Source: Phoronis australis (lineage: Eukaryota > Phoronida > Phoronidae). Taken from it: a DNA stretch of 64,000 bases. Shown piece by piece: positions 37,405 to 51,256 of this stretch. The notes below the pieces were generated by a model. That model did not search any database. It worked only from the letters and a program-made list of their open reading frames with translations, and was not told the DNA's origin. The DNA lies in contig NMRA01000014.1 of NCBI GenBank assembly GCA_002633005.1, forward strand, positions 1,902,960 to 1,966,959. The letters are read 5' to 3'. Each line of letters begins with the position of its first letter. The stretch's first letter is position 1. A program made the position numbers and the translations under genes.

Positions 37405-37665
37405 CTCATGGGCGCACCCATGGTTGTGGGCTCGGAGGCCTTGAATGAGCCCCCCAATTTGGCGAATTTGGGCAAAATGGTCCGCTCCAGTGAAACAAAG
37501 TCCGAGTAAACGACACAAAAGTCCACGAAGCCAACAGGAATGCGCAATGCGTAGGCCTGAACCTAGTGGCCGCGTTTTTTTAGTCCTCGTTGATTTTTTT
37601 CAGTAAAAGGTCCGCATACCGAAAATTTCGAGCCCCCCTATATTTTAGGCTGCGTGCGCGCATGA
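37405..37665 (+). mobile_element. MITE family A, copy 2
   Basis: Starts with GGGCGCACCCA and ends with GGCTGCGTGCGCGCATG. Internal landmarks are GAATGAGCCCCCCAATTTGG, GGTCCGCTCCAGTGAAACAA, repeated AAAGTCC words, TTTTTTTAGTCC, AGTAAAAGGTCCGCATACCG and TTCGAGCCCCCCTATATTTT. It sits about 145 bp after the last recognisable DIRS sequence. Confidence 0.7.
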
Positions 37666-39463
37666 CACTGTCGACCTCCCTCAACAACAAACGTAGGCAG
37701 TGCTTCCAACGAAACCCCTTAGTATATTATTATATTAACTCATAACGTGTTATCGTAGTGTGCTCCTTAATTAACGAACATATTTACACGTCTCCACCAC
37801 CATTCAGAACTTAAGTATCAGTCCACGGATCCACCGACCACTGTACAGCCAACAAGCGGCAAGGTGGGGGGTCAGCCATTCAGATCCATGTTTAGTCTGA
37901 TAAATCACATTAGGGATGAGAGAAATTGGGTGAAGTACGACACCACAAAGTTTGGTGGTTTAGGAGATACAAGGGAAGTGTTCTTGGGGGCAAAATGAGG
38001 CAATTTCTTGGTGTGGGATGAGTCATCGTTTTGACCAAATTTTCTACTCCAGTTTCTGCTTCAAACAGAATCGTTTCTGAACAATTTTGATATCACATGA
38101 TAGGTTCATGACCAATGTCAGTAAAAACGGCACCGACACTGCAATATCGGTTACCATGGTAACGATGGAACTGTTTCCGTGGAGGTACATTTCCTTCTTG
38201 TGAAAAACCAGCAGTAAGTTGTACCCTTATAGCGAAGCTGCCCCCGCGAGAAAACTAAAAATAATAACATGGACATGTAGAAGACACCATGCCCTTGAAA
38301 TTAATATAATAAAAACTTTGTCAGCCCTTCAGGCAGGCTTGGTAGTAGGTGTCTGAATTTCACTATTTTCAGACCGCGTATGTATATTTGTCATTAAACC
38401 AGTCACTAGAAGTGCGCCGTTTCTACGCATTAATATGCCGTGGTATAATACAACAATTAAAAGAATTGGTTTGCTTAAATGTTTTTAATTAATTTTAAGG
38501 ACACTAGCATTTCCCACTAAAATATGAAATTATACTAAATTTGTACATCCAACTCGTCTGAATACCAAACTAAAGCTTACAATGCGTTAGTTGAATGATG
38601 GCTGACCTAAAGTGCTGGGTTATCTATTTATCTGGCACTGCCAGTCGCATCGAATGTGGTATTTCTACAAATGTCGGAGAGAAACAACTTTGGAAACTCT
38701 TGGGAAATGCACAAGGTATAGAGCGAGACATTTGAGCACCATATAAGAGTACGGTGGAGCTGACGTGGAGGTGGAACGTGTCCTCGTGAGAAGTAGTCTG
38801 TCTCAGCGTCTGCCTCGGTCTCGGAGGCAGGTGTGCAGCAGGAGCTACATAATCTGCCGTATAAGATTCACTTGCCCGAATCATCGTTACAACACTCGAG
38901 ATATATTACTGTCGCCAAAGACACTGAGAACATCCACTGCACACTAGAGGAGAAATCTGATAGAGCCTGATAGAGGTCTGAAAAATGACCAAAGACGTTA
39001 AGTCAAGGTTAACGTCCTGCTTCGTGTGAGCTCAGGTAGGAATCACGAAACTCCAGCGTCTGACCCTGAGGAATATTTTTAGATGCACGTCATTCATGCA
39101 AAAATACTTTTATTGACTCACCGTGGTTGCTTATAACTTGGGCCTTATTACTTAATCATATCTTATTCAAATGTGTTGATGTTTATGCAACTACATGTAT
39201 ACATAGGCATAGAAAATAGGTAGTCATCATAACTTTTCATAACAACCACCAAATGTGTAACAAGACTTCTGCCCATGAACTACTTTTAGAGACTGGGAAT
39301 ATGTTATGTCTGGCAATGAATTTCTGCGATTGAAGTTAATTAAACATGCTAAAGTCGTCAAAAATATTGGTGCCTTCACTTTAGCTCGGTATTCATATTT
39401 TCTGAGCCGAAATGGTCACATTAAATTCAATATGTTTTATTTTTTCATTAATACAATTTTAGG

Positions 39464-39995
39464 AATCAGGAAAGGCTTATGCTGAAGAAGTGGCTTCTGC
39501 TGAAGTTGGAGACTTGCCGATTATTAGCAAAGGTTGGGTATGGAAAAGTTCACAACCAGCAAGAAGGCTGTACCCTTCTGGACAACTAAGTGAGGGGGCT
39601 AGAGAGGGGCCGTAAAGTCTACTCCCAGAAGAAATGTCAAAGAGAATTTGTAGCTTGAGGAACGAGTCGGGGAAAAAGTATTTGCCAAAGATTACTGGCT
39701 TATACCACAACAGGTCCAAAGTAATTTGTTAAGATAGGCCACTCTCAGCAAATGTGGGGAAACTGGGACAGAGGAAGTGGAGTATGCATTGAAAGAGGCA
39801 ATCTGCGATTGTCAAGGATTTAGCATTGTAAAAATTCAAAGGGAGGAAACAGTACAGTGGCTGGACCTGTAAATACTCTGGCTGATCTGCTAAATCCAGT
39901 GGGGGCATTATTGTATCAGCACAGCTGTGTAGGGAAGTAGGCTTGTGTGTTGTCGCAAGCTTTGTTTGAACCAGAACTGCTTGTGTGAACAGCAC
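39464..39995. other. Unrecognised stretch with a nearly open minus-strand frame
   Basis: On the minus strand one frame from 39995 to 39477 contains a single stop in about 173 codons. On the plus strand a splice-like acceptor (ACAATTTTAG) precedes ESGKAYAEEVASAEVGDLPI, but that frame meets stops at about 39613 and 39730. Neither translation matches a family I know. It could be a decayed gene, a transposon scrap or chance. Confidence 0.2.
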
Positions 39996-42900
39996 AAATC
40001 TAAAATTTACCTAGTCTAAGACTGAATTTTTGTCCAGGCACTGATCATGATCCTGAGCCACATGGTAATGTTGCATTGTTCATTTTGTTTAGGCACTGGA
40101 TTTTTTGGTCTGACAGGATTTCTCAGTGTGGCCATCACATTTAGATGATTTCTGACCACTGTACTGTTCCTTTTCCTTGAAGATGCGTAATTGATCTGAA
40201 TTTATGTTTCCGCAATTTATTTACCATTATAGATTTTTGTTTGTAAATGGGTATATATTATTGAAATTTGAGACCCTGTTGCACTTAGGCTGGTTTCGTT
40301 AACTTATCTCTCTACCTGGGTTGCAAACCCATATTCTGTCAAGGAGGTAATAAGTTTTGATTTAGACCATTTACCTCTATAAACTTTGCTCAGTTTGTTC
40401 CTTATCCAGATGGGAAGTGATTTCTGGAATTGTAGCGAATTGACAGTTTGCTATTCCTTGAGACCATGCTGTGTGTACAAAATTACACACTATTAGTCTG
40501 GTCTCTAGCAATTGCATATTGCCAGATCTTTCAAAGTTCTGAAATTTCTCAAAAGTGACCTGGAAGTAATACCTATTTCGTGATGGTAAAATGTCTAAAT
40601 CAAAAGTTGTTTTATGTGATTTTAGGCAAGTTTATGTCCACTTCAAATGATTTTTTGTTGCAGTACTGAAAAGTATTGGCACATTAGGTCTGGTGGCTCC
40701 TTGTTTTTTTGGCGAATTAACCATTTTATGGTTCCCATGGGTAATTTTGTTACTGGTCCAGTATGTATGTACAACTGTTATTGTAGGGTAATTGTAATGC
40801 AAACCACGTTGCAAAAGTATTTTTTCATGACCATTTCATCGTAAAATGCTGCCTAATTGGAACCGACAAGCCAATTTTTCATTTTGTGGTAGTTGGTTTT
40901 GATAAGAACATGGATGTGGTAAATACAGCTACCTCAAGTTTGTGAAATAGAGATTTCCAGTGTTGTCAGCGATATTGCGAAATCACTTCTTCGCAGTGAG
41001 ACTACATCACCTTAAATATAATTATGGGCTTTGTGTGGTTGACTCTGTCCTGTAGCAATTAGAGTGTTGAAAATATCTGGAAGGCAATTTTTTATTAGAG
41101 TCATAACATTTGCACTTTGCATTGTGTTACGAAAACATATTTTGTAGTACACAAGTCTCTGGTTGGTATTTTATATTGTTCACAAGGAATATTTTCAACT
41201 TAGATGAGTTGTCTGTGAGGTACGCAATTTTCAAATAAGATAATGAATAAAATTGTCAAACATTGTTTTATTTTTTAGATGTGTGATCTTCCAATAAGTG
41301 ATTACTTTTTAAAAACCTGTGCAGAATTTGATTTTTACTCTTCATTTAAAGGAGAATAAATCCATAAACCTGCATTGTCTAGAAATTTTACTCAAATTAC
41401 ATATTACAGGGTTGGGGATTGGAATCTGAATATAACAGAGTCTGAACCCGTACCATAAGCAATACAACACAATATACACGGATATAAAAAATTGGTGTTT
41501 AGGTTCCACGGAAAGGATTCGTGTGCGCGGTAATAGGTACTAAGGTGCGTGGTCATTGTTTGCGGATACTTTGGGATTCCTCTTCTGTGGTCGTCCACGG
41601 GAAACCTGGTCGCATAGAGAACAATAGATTAGCATCTTCATTGTTCCCGTTGTTACAATAAACATATAATGACGAGCACTTATCGGCAACGGTCTGATGT
41701 ACGCAAGATTCCATATCCATGCGACCTGTGTTGTTATATCCAACAATGACACAACAAAGGAAAACAATGATAGGACCGATGGGAGAAAAACAGGCGACGA
41801 GTTGCCACGGACAGTGGTGGAGTTTGTCTTGTCATTCGAATGTTTTTAGAGAACTGCAAACCCGGTATTTCGTCAGGAAAATTTCTGCGGTCTTTTGTTT
41901 TAAGTCGTGGGAAAAATTGCGGTCATGCCACCAAACTTATCATTCATTTGATATTACAATGCATTGCATGAACATTTGATCAACAGAAAATCTGACTTGA
42001 ATATGTGTGAAGAAATACCCATGAGGAAATTGCAAAGTAAAACAACTGTAAATCAAAGTAAGCTACATTTGTCGAGTTCATGTCTAACCCTGTTCACTGT
42101 GGAGGACACAATCGGCTTTTTACAAAATGGAGTTATGTATGGTATTTAGGGGTACTATAGCCTTAAGTGATCAGTAGTAAAACGTTCAAAACATTGAGGA
42201 GGAACTAACTTGTTGCAAAATATCGAAAAACATGAAGGGCAATCGGATTTTACGGTGCTCACGCATCGATCTCAGATATATGAAAATTTCGCATTTTAGT
42301 ACATTTGAGGTGCCAAAATGTATAACTAATAAACTGGCTGACAAATTTTTTATATTATGCAATGCAAGTAACGTGTTTTGTCAATATTTTGGCTAAGTTT
42401 GATTCTCATAACAGTGGGGGCAGATTTAGTACAGCAGTGTACTGAACACAACCTCAAAATGGCATAACGGGGGGCAGTGTAGTAAAACTACTAAATGAGG
42501 GTGGTAAATCGGAATCGTGTTTCAAGACATCTGCGTAACAATCTATACGCTCCAATAAACAATGCCAAGTGAATAATAAATCAATAACTTTCATTCAAGG
42601 AAAAATATGAACAGTTAAAACTGGACAGTTTTTATACCGTGAAAACATGGCTGCGAAGCCGTAAAATGTGTTTGAACCTATAACTTAAGAAAAACGCAAT
42701 ATTTTGAAGAAATATTTTACCGCTGTTTATAGGTCCCATAGGACTACATATGTGCCAAATTTGGTGAAAATCGGCTTACCCCCACCTTGCCGCTCATGGT
42801 TGGTGCTCTCGTGGACTAGTACTTAATTGTAATAAGAAAAGAAATAGCCGTATCAGTCGTATTATCTGTTCCTCTGATATCATGCTAAGAACACTCCTAT

Positions 42901-45900
42901 AGGACACTCACATTCAATTCGTCAGGGATGGGCATAGAAGCATTTATGAAATAAACGTTTGGAAGCTGTTTATATTTGGATCTTCGATGAATTTGCTCTA
43001 TTATATCTTCATTTTACATTGCACCTGGAAATCCAAAAAGCTGAGAAAAACAACAACAAACAAAGGCAATTCTTTGTAAATGATTCATTTACGATTTTCA
43101 TATCAAAACTGGTCACACTCATTGTCAACAACTGTTAGTTTGAGCTATCAATTTTAAAAATAATAAATTGAAAATAGCTCACAGATGGTTGAAAAATAAG
43201 CATTCACGACGCTTCTTCTCTTACATGTACATGTTAAGATAGAGTCGTCACAATAGGCACGATTTCATACTTCAAGCGATCTAAATATTTTGGTAACGCC
43301 GTCGGAAATAACACATATCTTTGCAAAAGCTAAAGAATTTCAACTTGGATCACGCACTTAACGACACTTGAGTTTATACGAAAAGAAAACAGAAAATATC
43401 AACACAAATTAGAGAACTAGTGTTCGGAAACTGGATTTCGTGATTTAATAGCTGACATCCTCAATAGCGAATCTACAAGAAAATCTGTTATTTCCCGTTT
43501 CCCGAATAAATGGAAATGGAGGGGGGAGGGCAAACTAATTTGAATTCGCGAAACGCTTGCCCCCCCATGGTCCCAAATTTCAGATTTCTCCCTAGCGCAC
43601 CACCTTTTGAATTTCTGGTCCTCGCCACTTTCGTCCATCCCACCGTCATAGTTGAGTTGACTCTACTGTAAGGGGGACAAATCCAGGCAGGCAAATTTCA
43701 CGCAAACTGGTCACTAGACCTCATGTGAACACGTTAAAAGCCTTACGGGTTTAGGATGCGATTTTTACTTTAGCAATAATCTTACTGATTTTACTTCCGA
43801 AATCTCTTTTGAAGGAATAGTAGTACTAACGTAACAAACTCGTACCATGGGCTGCTAAATGCGTTAATTATCTTTGAGCGAATGAAAACCGGGAAATCTG
43901 CAGAATCAGGTGAAATTACTTTAGATTTTTATAAATTTTGTGCCCATGTATTAAGTCTTTAGTGATCAGTTTGTTTAATCGTATTTGGACAGTGACACTT
44001 ATTCCACTCGGTGTACTGTACAAAGGGGGCACAGAGAACTACTCTACCAACCTTAGTGGGAATTAGTGCAACATGGTCAACAATTGAACGGAAGAAATAG
44101 GAACGATATCAGAAGCTCAAACTGGCTTTGGAAAAGGTTATTCCCTTGTAGACATTTTAGTTTTTCACACATTAATAACTAAGTATTTGGAGACGTTGGT
44201 TCAGATTTTATTGTCTTTCCAAGAGAGCCTTTGAATGGGTTTGGAGATACCAATGGCTTAAATTACACTTACAAGGTTCTTTGATACACCATTAGTGGAA
44301 ATACATAGAATATTTGAATGGTATGAAATCATCTCAGTATCTAGCAGAGACTTAGCATTTTTACTCCAATGAGATTTAATTATTTTTCTGAAATAGTTAT
44401 GTGGAGCGTAAGACAAACTCTCTGATAAAAGTCTCAAGTCATTTTTCGAACATAGACTATAACAATGGTCATGGCCTTGGTCTCAAAATATCAATTTTGA
44501 GTAAGAAACAATTTGGGACCGGAGGATTCGTCGACAAGCGGGGTAAGGAGTGAAAATGGTGACAACCGGGGGAGGGGTCAAAGTCTCCTACGCCTATGGT
44601 CGGACAGAGCTACTGTACGTCATCCTCCCAAACATCCAAGTCCAGATGAGCCCATGCAATTTCAAAACGGTAACTGCTATAAATTAAAAATCAGTGTTTT
44701 TGCCAGAAAGCAACAAAAAGCAGCTTCTGTGAGTAAATGCAATTGAAGCAGTGAACGGTGCCATCAGGGTTTCCTTCATGAAAAGTGATATCTGGTTTCA
44801 CGCTCCACACAACTACATGTATTTCTGAAAAAATAGCTAAATCTCACTTAAGCAAAAGGGCGAAATATTTGAGAACATGCTCAAAATTGCTAGTAACTGA
44901 GATGTTGTCTAAAAGTTATTTCTACATTGTAATGCACTCATAATTACTTGGTGAAAACTTTCGTCAGCAACTGCCAAGTGGGAGCATGAAACCAAATCTC
45001 TGTCTTATGTTTCAAGTCATTTTCATGAAACAAACCCCTGGTAATTTCTGACTTTCAATTTATACCTATAATTACTTTGTCAAGATAATTGGCCAGAAAA
45101 GCTAGCTTCACATTCAAAATAAACCTTTGCACCGGATTATGTTAACATTCACTAATGAACACAATGCACATGCGACACATAATCCATATCCGAATTGAGG
45201 TGATGCTAGCGGGCTCAGTCAACGAATAGCAAATATCCGTGCCATGAACAGTAGACCGAATTTTTGCCGACATCTAACATCGGCATTCTTACAATTCGCT
45301 CCAACGACTGTGTAGACTTCCATTTCAGAGTTATTGACTAAACAAATGGTTTATGTGATATGTTTGTAATTAAGTCCACCTTTTAAAAATAAAAAGTTGA
45401 ACAAACACAGTTATTTGTTTGCACTACTGTGCATGGGTAAAAATAAGGCGCATACTAACCTATGGAGAACGTTGACTTCCGCGCAATTCCGGGATGTCTG
45501 TTGCAGTTTTTACGCGTGATACCTGATCAGATTCTCAGGTGTGGACAACAGTGAACACTGATCCGGTTCCGGTTTGTTATAATCAATGATATGTATATAA
45601 GAAAGGTAATTTGCACGAAGTGCTAGATTATCTTTATTATTTGCAGGTTTGTGGCCATGCATAATTAAATCTCGTTACTAGCAGACTGATCCTATTTACA
45701 TGTATAAAACAGGCGTCATGAATTGGACACAAAATAAGATCACAGGCCTACCTAGTTAGATTTAGAAACCCCATGAAAAGACGATCAAATGAACAACACC
45801 ATTTAAGCTTTCCTCGTCGTTGTTTTCCAAGTCCAGGGCCCGTGATGTAATCTTTACATACGAAAGCGGACTCGATGACCTCTAGATTCAAACTACATGC

Positions 45901-47679
45901 AGGACCTCGGGGCCACCAAGTGCAAGCCACTAGACAATCGTCCACGTAAACCATGTTGTCTAGCACAGAATAATATAACATACCTCGAGTTCGCAAAAAA
46001 AATAATACGCAAAATATGAAAATAAGTTGAAGTTCGATTTTGATTACAAAGATTAGACCGCGGGCACATGGTTCTTGCACGATCAGCACAGGACCCTCAC
46101 TGTCCTGACACAAAAGAACTCAGAAATCTTAGAAGTTTTCATTTCGTTATCTAACAAACCTCTTAAAATTTCGTTGTGAAAACACGCTCTGATCATAATA
46201 GTTCAAACTCTGTTGAAGTGCTTGTTGACCCATAGGTCATTGTAAAAGGCTAGTTTATGGTTTGACTCTTCAATAATTACAATAATAACTTGCCAACAAT
46301 GGGACGTTTCTAGACATTAAACTTTCATGAAACAAGAGCCCTGGGCTTCATTCATTTACGGAGTAGATTCGAGTCCATTGTTTCCTGACGTCGCAGACAC
46401 AAATGATATTCGTCTTCTTGATTAGCCTTAAAATATACGTTGAACAAATTTAATATGGTGGTGACCTAAGTCTTCTTACTGGCAATCATATTTTGTATAC
46501 CAAGTTGCTTACCTGATTTGTGTACTGGGTGTTGTATATTTTGCATGACATTTTGTGGTAATATTATTCCAGAGAGACTGTGGATGCCCTTCCGTATAGT
46601 TGTGCTCTGTAGTATTTTTGTAGATACTTTATTTTTATTTCATAGACATATAATAGATGTGAAAGTTTCCGTGTGAAGTTCTTCATGTAGTACATAGTGT
46701 GATACACAGTAGCTGGCAATTAGCAACTCTAATAAAAATCTTATTTTTATGCTGTGTGACACTGTGCATTTTGGTACCTGGTCATTTTGGACAGGCCGGG
46801 TTCGGCACCTTATGCAACCTTCGAATATTTGCGAATTTTTGCTGTTGTCTAAGTTGGTATTAAGAAGGTATTTTAATCAGCAGTACATTTTTTCACTTCG
46901 TGTATATCCTGTCTTAACAGTGATTTGAAAAGTTGTGTTCTCACTCTATAATTTATAACCTCACTTTTGCTAAAACTAACAGCCTTGTGTATTTCTTTTG
47001 TGATTGGCAACCGAATGTCTTATCACTTCGAATTTCATATCCAAATTTGCCAGCCCATTAGGTGTTCATGCTGTACTTAATTTAGATATTACTGAACTTT
47101 AGTTTTGTATCCAGGTTAAAAGTTACGGTCTTGCTTTATGGTTACGAGTGATGAAAATTTCAAAAATTTTCCAACATGGTCTGTATCTCAAAAACAGCTT
47201 ATCAAACTCAAACGAAACAGACACTATGCTATCGACATTGCTCTCCAGAATAAAGGGCTTGTTTTTGAATAAGAAACCGTCAAAAGTGAGACTTTAATTA
47301 ATGATTTTGATGAAAATATCAGTTTTCATCTTAAAAGCCGTATAAAATAAAAAATACGTATTGAAAACTGATTTTGAGATATGTTCATGAATATATCTAT
47401 ATATATGAAATGAAATTTGGCCATGCTGATAATGCTTTATTTTTCCTGCAATTTTTTTATTTTAGTAAAAGAAAACATGTTCATGTGAAGGCAGATTTGT
47501 GTTGAGTAAAAAATTAAATACTACAATCTTTCTATTTTCAGAAAACATGTACCTTTTTAGTACAATTATGGAATTTTGCAGGAAATTTGACTAAAAGCAC
47601 ATGCTTCCTGGTGAGGTTCCTCACCAGAAATTATCATAATTCTCTACCCTTTGTAGTATGCAAGTTATTTACGGGTGAG

Positions 47680-47819
47680 AAACAACATGACCGCCGGTCC
47701 CGCAAATCGGACCGACTCGCCACAAAACAGCACCCTGGCACCAGAAAATGGGACCGCACCCAAAAACATGACCGCCCTTCCACAAAACAGGCCCGCCGGA
47801 GACTGAACATGACCCCCGG
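47680..47819. repeat. Degenerate GC-rich minisatellite, period 20 bp, seven units
   Basis: Units start at 47680, 47700, 47720, 47740, 47760, 47780 and 47800 with approximate consensus CCACAAAACATGACCGCCGG. Individual units differ by several bases. A 79-codon frame at 47587-47826 runs through it, but 20 is not a multiple of three and nothing supports coding. Confidence 0.7.
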
Positions 47820-49354
47820 GGATTGAAACCGCAATGACAATCAGGCTAAGTTTCGTGACCGATCAGTTGACACTAGGCCTATACAGATCATACTGTCGGG
47901 CTATATACGTATGCAGATCTTATGGGATTTATCCACCGAAATCTTGTGTGCTCAACAGGGCACTTCGCTTTAAAAACGCGGCGCTTTTGAGTTTTACTTC
48001 ACCAGGCTCTGCTGCAGTATGTGACTTATGAACAATTGAAAGAAGGTCAACATTTAAAATTAATACATCTAACCACAAACCAACCACGTTGCACACTTTT
48101 GAGCTAAATAATCATAATTTTATCCACTACGTAAGCTTTAGAGCAAAATGAAATTCATTTTCTGCAATTTGACGTTTTAGTCAAGTCAAAAATGGGAGTT
48201 ATGATTAGTATCACTGGAGGATTGCCCCTAGATAGCCTGCGGGGGCTACCTCTTACCACGGTTTTCACAGACCTTACCTTCCCTACCACTTTGACATACT
48301 TTTACGAGGCACGTGCACTGGCTTGTTTACTCTAACAAGGTAGTGGACACAACTGAGATTACAAAATGAGCTGATTGATAGACAAGTGCCAAGTGGACGT
48401 CTCGGAACAGATTCCGAGTCAGTTGCCCTAAAAGTCTTTACTAACTGAGGACGTATAAGAGCCATCGGGGATCGCAAATAATTCCAGCTCTCAGACTGAT
48501 TTCCAAATAAAATGTTACAGTGGTAATAGCCAACTCGTGATCCGTTAGCTGTGCTAGCCTTTTCAATGGGGAACAACCAATTCCTTCGGCTCGCTCTCCA
48601 TTTTGAACTTCCTGGGTGTACGTGAACTTACATGTAGAATTTTGCTTATTCTCAAGATCGCGTATGCGTGATCTTGGAACTTAATATCAATTAAAGCAAC
48701 CAGGTGATTTTTTTTTTGTTCATTCCAAAGACTTTTTATCATTATTGACCCCACAATCACCCAATTTCTTCTGCACCCAAATTTGTGTCATGGAATCGGA
48801 GGAATACGTGGACGGTTAATAGCCTATTGCTTGGTGAATAAGATCGTCAGTAGAAGAAAAAAAATACATATTGCTTTAAAAAAATATATTTTTGATTAAC
48901 CTGTAATTTCGTCTAGTGCACTGAAAATTTTAACAACCTTAACCAATTATTTGAGTAAACTTGCTAAGCTTACTCGGGCATGTGCGATCTTGAATTTAAG
49001 CAGAATTCTAAGCTCAAGCATACGACAGGATTCGACAACACAGTGTTCCTCAGCAACATATCACTTCGTCGGCCATCTTATTTAATGCTAAGAAATCTGT
49101 AATAAATTCAGTGTACATTGAAAAAATTCGACGTCAAAGACCATTATTTGGGCTAAGGTTTCGACCAAAATGGTTTGCGTAAAGATCCGTTTCATGAAAT
49201 TTTTAACAAAAATGAAGCAGAAATAGTATCTTTAAATAAATCAACAGAGTCCGCCAAATGGTTTAATGACACAGATTAGACTGCAAAACAACACGCTCAT
49301 TAAAAATGTAGTAACTCCCAATCCGGCCATATTGGTGGTGATGTATATATATAT

Positions 49355-49507
49355 ATAGACTATTACAGGGCGAAGTCGTTATCCCCCATAATCTAGAGAC
49401 CGAGTGGATTTTGGAAAGAGGGGAGTCAATCCCGACGACGATAATTCTACAAATCCATGAGGGCTCTAGATAAGGGGGATAACGTCTGAGAACAGGTAAT
49501 AATCTAT
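49355..49507. mobile_element. Foldback element, 44-bp inverted arms
   Basis: The left arm 49355-49398 (ATAGACTATTAC...ATCTAGAG) and right arm 49464-49507 (CTCTAGATAAGGGGGATAAC...) are inverse complements with about ten mismatches, including a shared GTTATCCCCC block. The 65-base centre contains CGATAATTCTACAAATCCA, which belongs to repeat family C, so the two repeats interlock here. Confidence 0.6.
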
Positions 49508-49880
49508 TTATACCACATACTGAACGATGAACATTGCAATGAATTGATCTACCTTTCTCAACTCGCCTCTACTTTTGTAACTACTGTCTATGTCTGAGGC
49601 ATGGGGTCGGAAGTCGTGACATTTTAAGAAACGCCAAGTTTTTCTTGTTAAAATTATCTTTTTATATGAACCAAATGAAAAATGAAACAAATAGAAATAA
49701 ATTGAAACTGTAAAATAAATTTTAAGCAACTAGTTTAGCTATTTCCATTCTAAGCTTCCACAGTGAAAATATCGTCTGCAATAGTAGGTTACCAATGGTT
49801 ACTGAGTATAATGCCCAATTCAAAGGATCCCGGCGACACATTACTCGCATTCAAACTGTAGATGGATGATTTTCAAGTGA
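49436..49880. repeat. Dispersed repeat family C, copy 1
   Basis: Aligns in the same orientation with 55088-55470. Shared: CGATAATTCTACAAA, GAACATTGCAATGAATTGAT (copy 2 differs slightly), CTACCTTTCTC-ACTCGCCT, TTTTAAGAAA-GCC, GTGAAAATATCGTCTGC and CAAAGGATCCC-GACGACAC (GGCGACAC here). About 55 extra bases carrying the right arm of the foldback separate CAAATCCA from CCACATACTG in this copy. Confidence 0.7.
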
Positions 49881-50041
49881 GAGAAAATGACAGTTAAATT
49901 TTACTGAGTTAGAGATGTTGTTTATTGAAATTGTGCGTCTTATTTTTCATAGCGTATAAATGTCGGTACCATGCCGTTTGTTGAACATGCGATTGCTGCG
50001 CGTGCTCATTTAGTATTCCATTCTCACATTCAATGACGCCA

Positions 50042-50147
50042 GCTGCTGCGTGGTGCAGTGGTAAAGTTGACGACTCGAAACCCGCCTTGGTTTTCCGCCA
50101 AAGTGTTATTTTACACCGTTAAATAATTAAATGAGTTATTTAACGGT
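50042..50147 (+). repeat. tRNA-like SINE head followed by a palindrome
   Basis: GTGGTGCAGTGGTAAAG resembles a tRNA D-arm/A box, and about 30 bases on, TTGGTTTTCCGCC is a degraded B box. Immediately after, ACCGTTAAATAA (50115-50126) and TTATTTAACGGT (50136-50147) form a perfect 12-bp inverted repeat with a 9-base loop. Probably a decayed tRNA-derived SINE. Confidence 0.35.
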
Positions 50148-50544
50148 TGTATTGGCCATTTGGGGCTGATGTTGTGGTATAAGAATATTTACAATAGCTC
50201 GAAACAGAACAACACTGTTATAGTTAACAATTCAAAATAATGGTAACACAACGATGTAATAACAACAATAATGGTGTAGCACAATACATGAATACTGACA
50301 TTGGTTGAATACGGCAAGAAAGCAGTATGATCTTCATGATGAAGATAATACTCTAACGGGGCTCGATGTATAACTGCCGGTAGTTTGCCAAAATTATTTA
50401 TTCGCGGAGTTAAACAATATAACAATAAAACAACATTTATAATAAAACAAAACCAGGTTGAAACATACAGTGTTATGATTTCAACACGCTTTCAATATTA
50501 TTTGCCCAGAGAAGCACTTCATTAGCAATTCATCTATATTACAA

Positions 50545-50575
50545 GGAAGGTATTACCAGGATAGTAATGCCTTCC
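50545..50575. repeat. Short inverted repeat
   Basis: GGAAGGTATTAC (50545-50556) and GTAATGCCTTCC (50564-50575) pair with one mismatch around a 7-base loop. No context links it to a gene. Confidence 0.5.
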
Positions 50576-51183
50576 TGATATTACTAATCAATTTACACAT
50601 TATAGACACGGATAAACAACAATAAGATAACACCAACTAAATCAATGTGAGTCAGATGCTCTCCGGCTGTCTCTAGATTAAAGATTCTTACTTAACTGAA
50701 ATATAAAATTTGGGAAACAATACTAAAGCGTCAACAGTGGATCATTACAATATTATTAACGTGAACATCCCTAGCTGATTCAGAAGCTGAATCTGGTCTT
50801 CATCCAAATAGTGCCACACACAAACGGACAAAACATGGCCGCCGTACAACATCCTTGCAATCAAAGTCATCCACAACCGACTGCCCTTCATAATAAAATC
50901 TAGCAAGCACAACAGACTGGACCCCAATTTACATACAGTAGTGATAAGTTTCTCATACAAATACTAAACAAACTCAAAAGTATGCAAACTGCAAATTGCA
51001 CCTAACATAGCAACACAAGCTGAGATCTGCAACTTTTCCGATGCACTGCAGACTAGAATACAGTCCAAAGCAGGTCAGGCTCAATGCCTCTATTTAGCAG
51101 AATACAGAACCAGTTTAAAGTTGAATCACCTACACATAATTTTAGCATAAAAACACAATACAACGCACTGAAATTAACTGCAC

Positions 51184-51256
51184 TGGCTAATGGCCTAATG
51201 GTGGAGCTCCCGCAGTCTACACCTCGAGAACCTTGGTTCGAATCCCGTTAAAACAT
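51184..51256 (+). repeat. tRNA-derived SINE head or tRNA pseudogene
   Basis: TGGCCTAATGGTGG matches the RNA polymerase III A box (TRGYNNANNNG), and GGTTCGAATCCCG, about 35 bases later, contains a near-perfect B box. The T-stem and acceptor do not pair well, so this is not a functional tRNA. It fits the head of a tRNA-derived SINE. Confidence 0.5.

Larger units (their letters stand above)
37700..49350. other. Long gene-poor region
   Basis: No gene is supported over about 11.6 kb. Frames seen here are short and unrecognised. The only stretch with a coding hint is 39464-39995 (separate entry). A GC-rich 20-bp minisatellite at 47680-47819 is listed separately. Much of 40.0-41.4, 42.2-43.4 and 46.1-47.6 kb is AT-rich with no repeat structure I could define. 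Confidence 0.4.

Noticed and set aside
44513-44746. 77-codon frame resembling a low-complexity protein
   Set aside because: No domain, no neighbouring exon signals, isolated in noncoding DNA.
45748-46113. 121-codon minus-strand frame containing YVDD
   Set aside because: YVDD recalls a reverse-transcriptase active site, but none of the flanking RT motifs are present on either side; probably chance.
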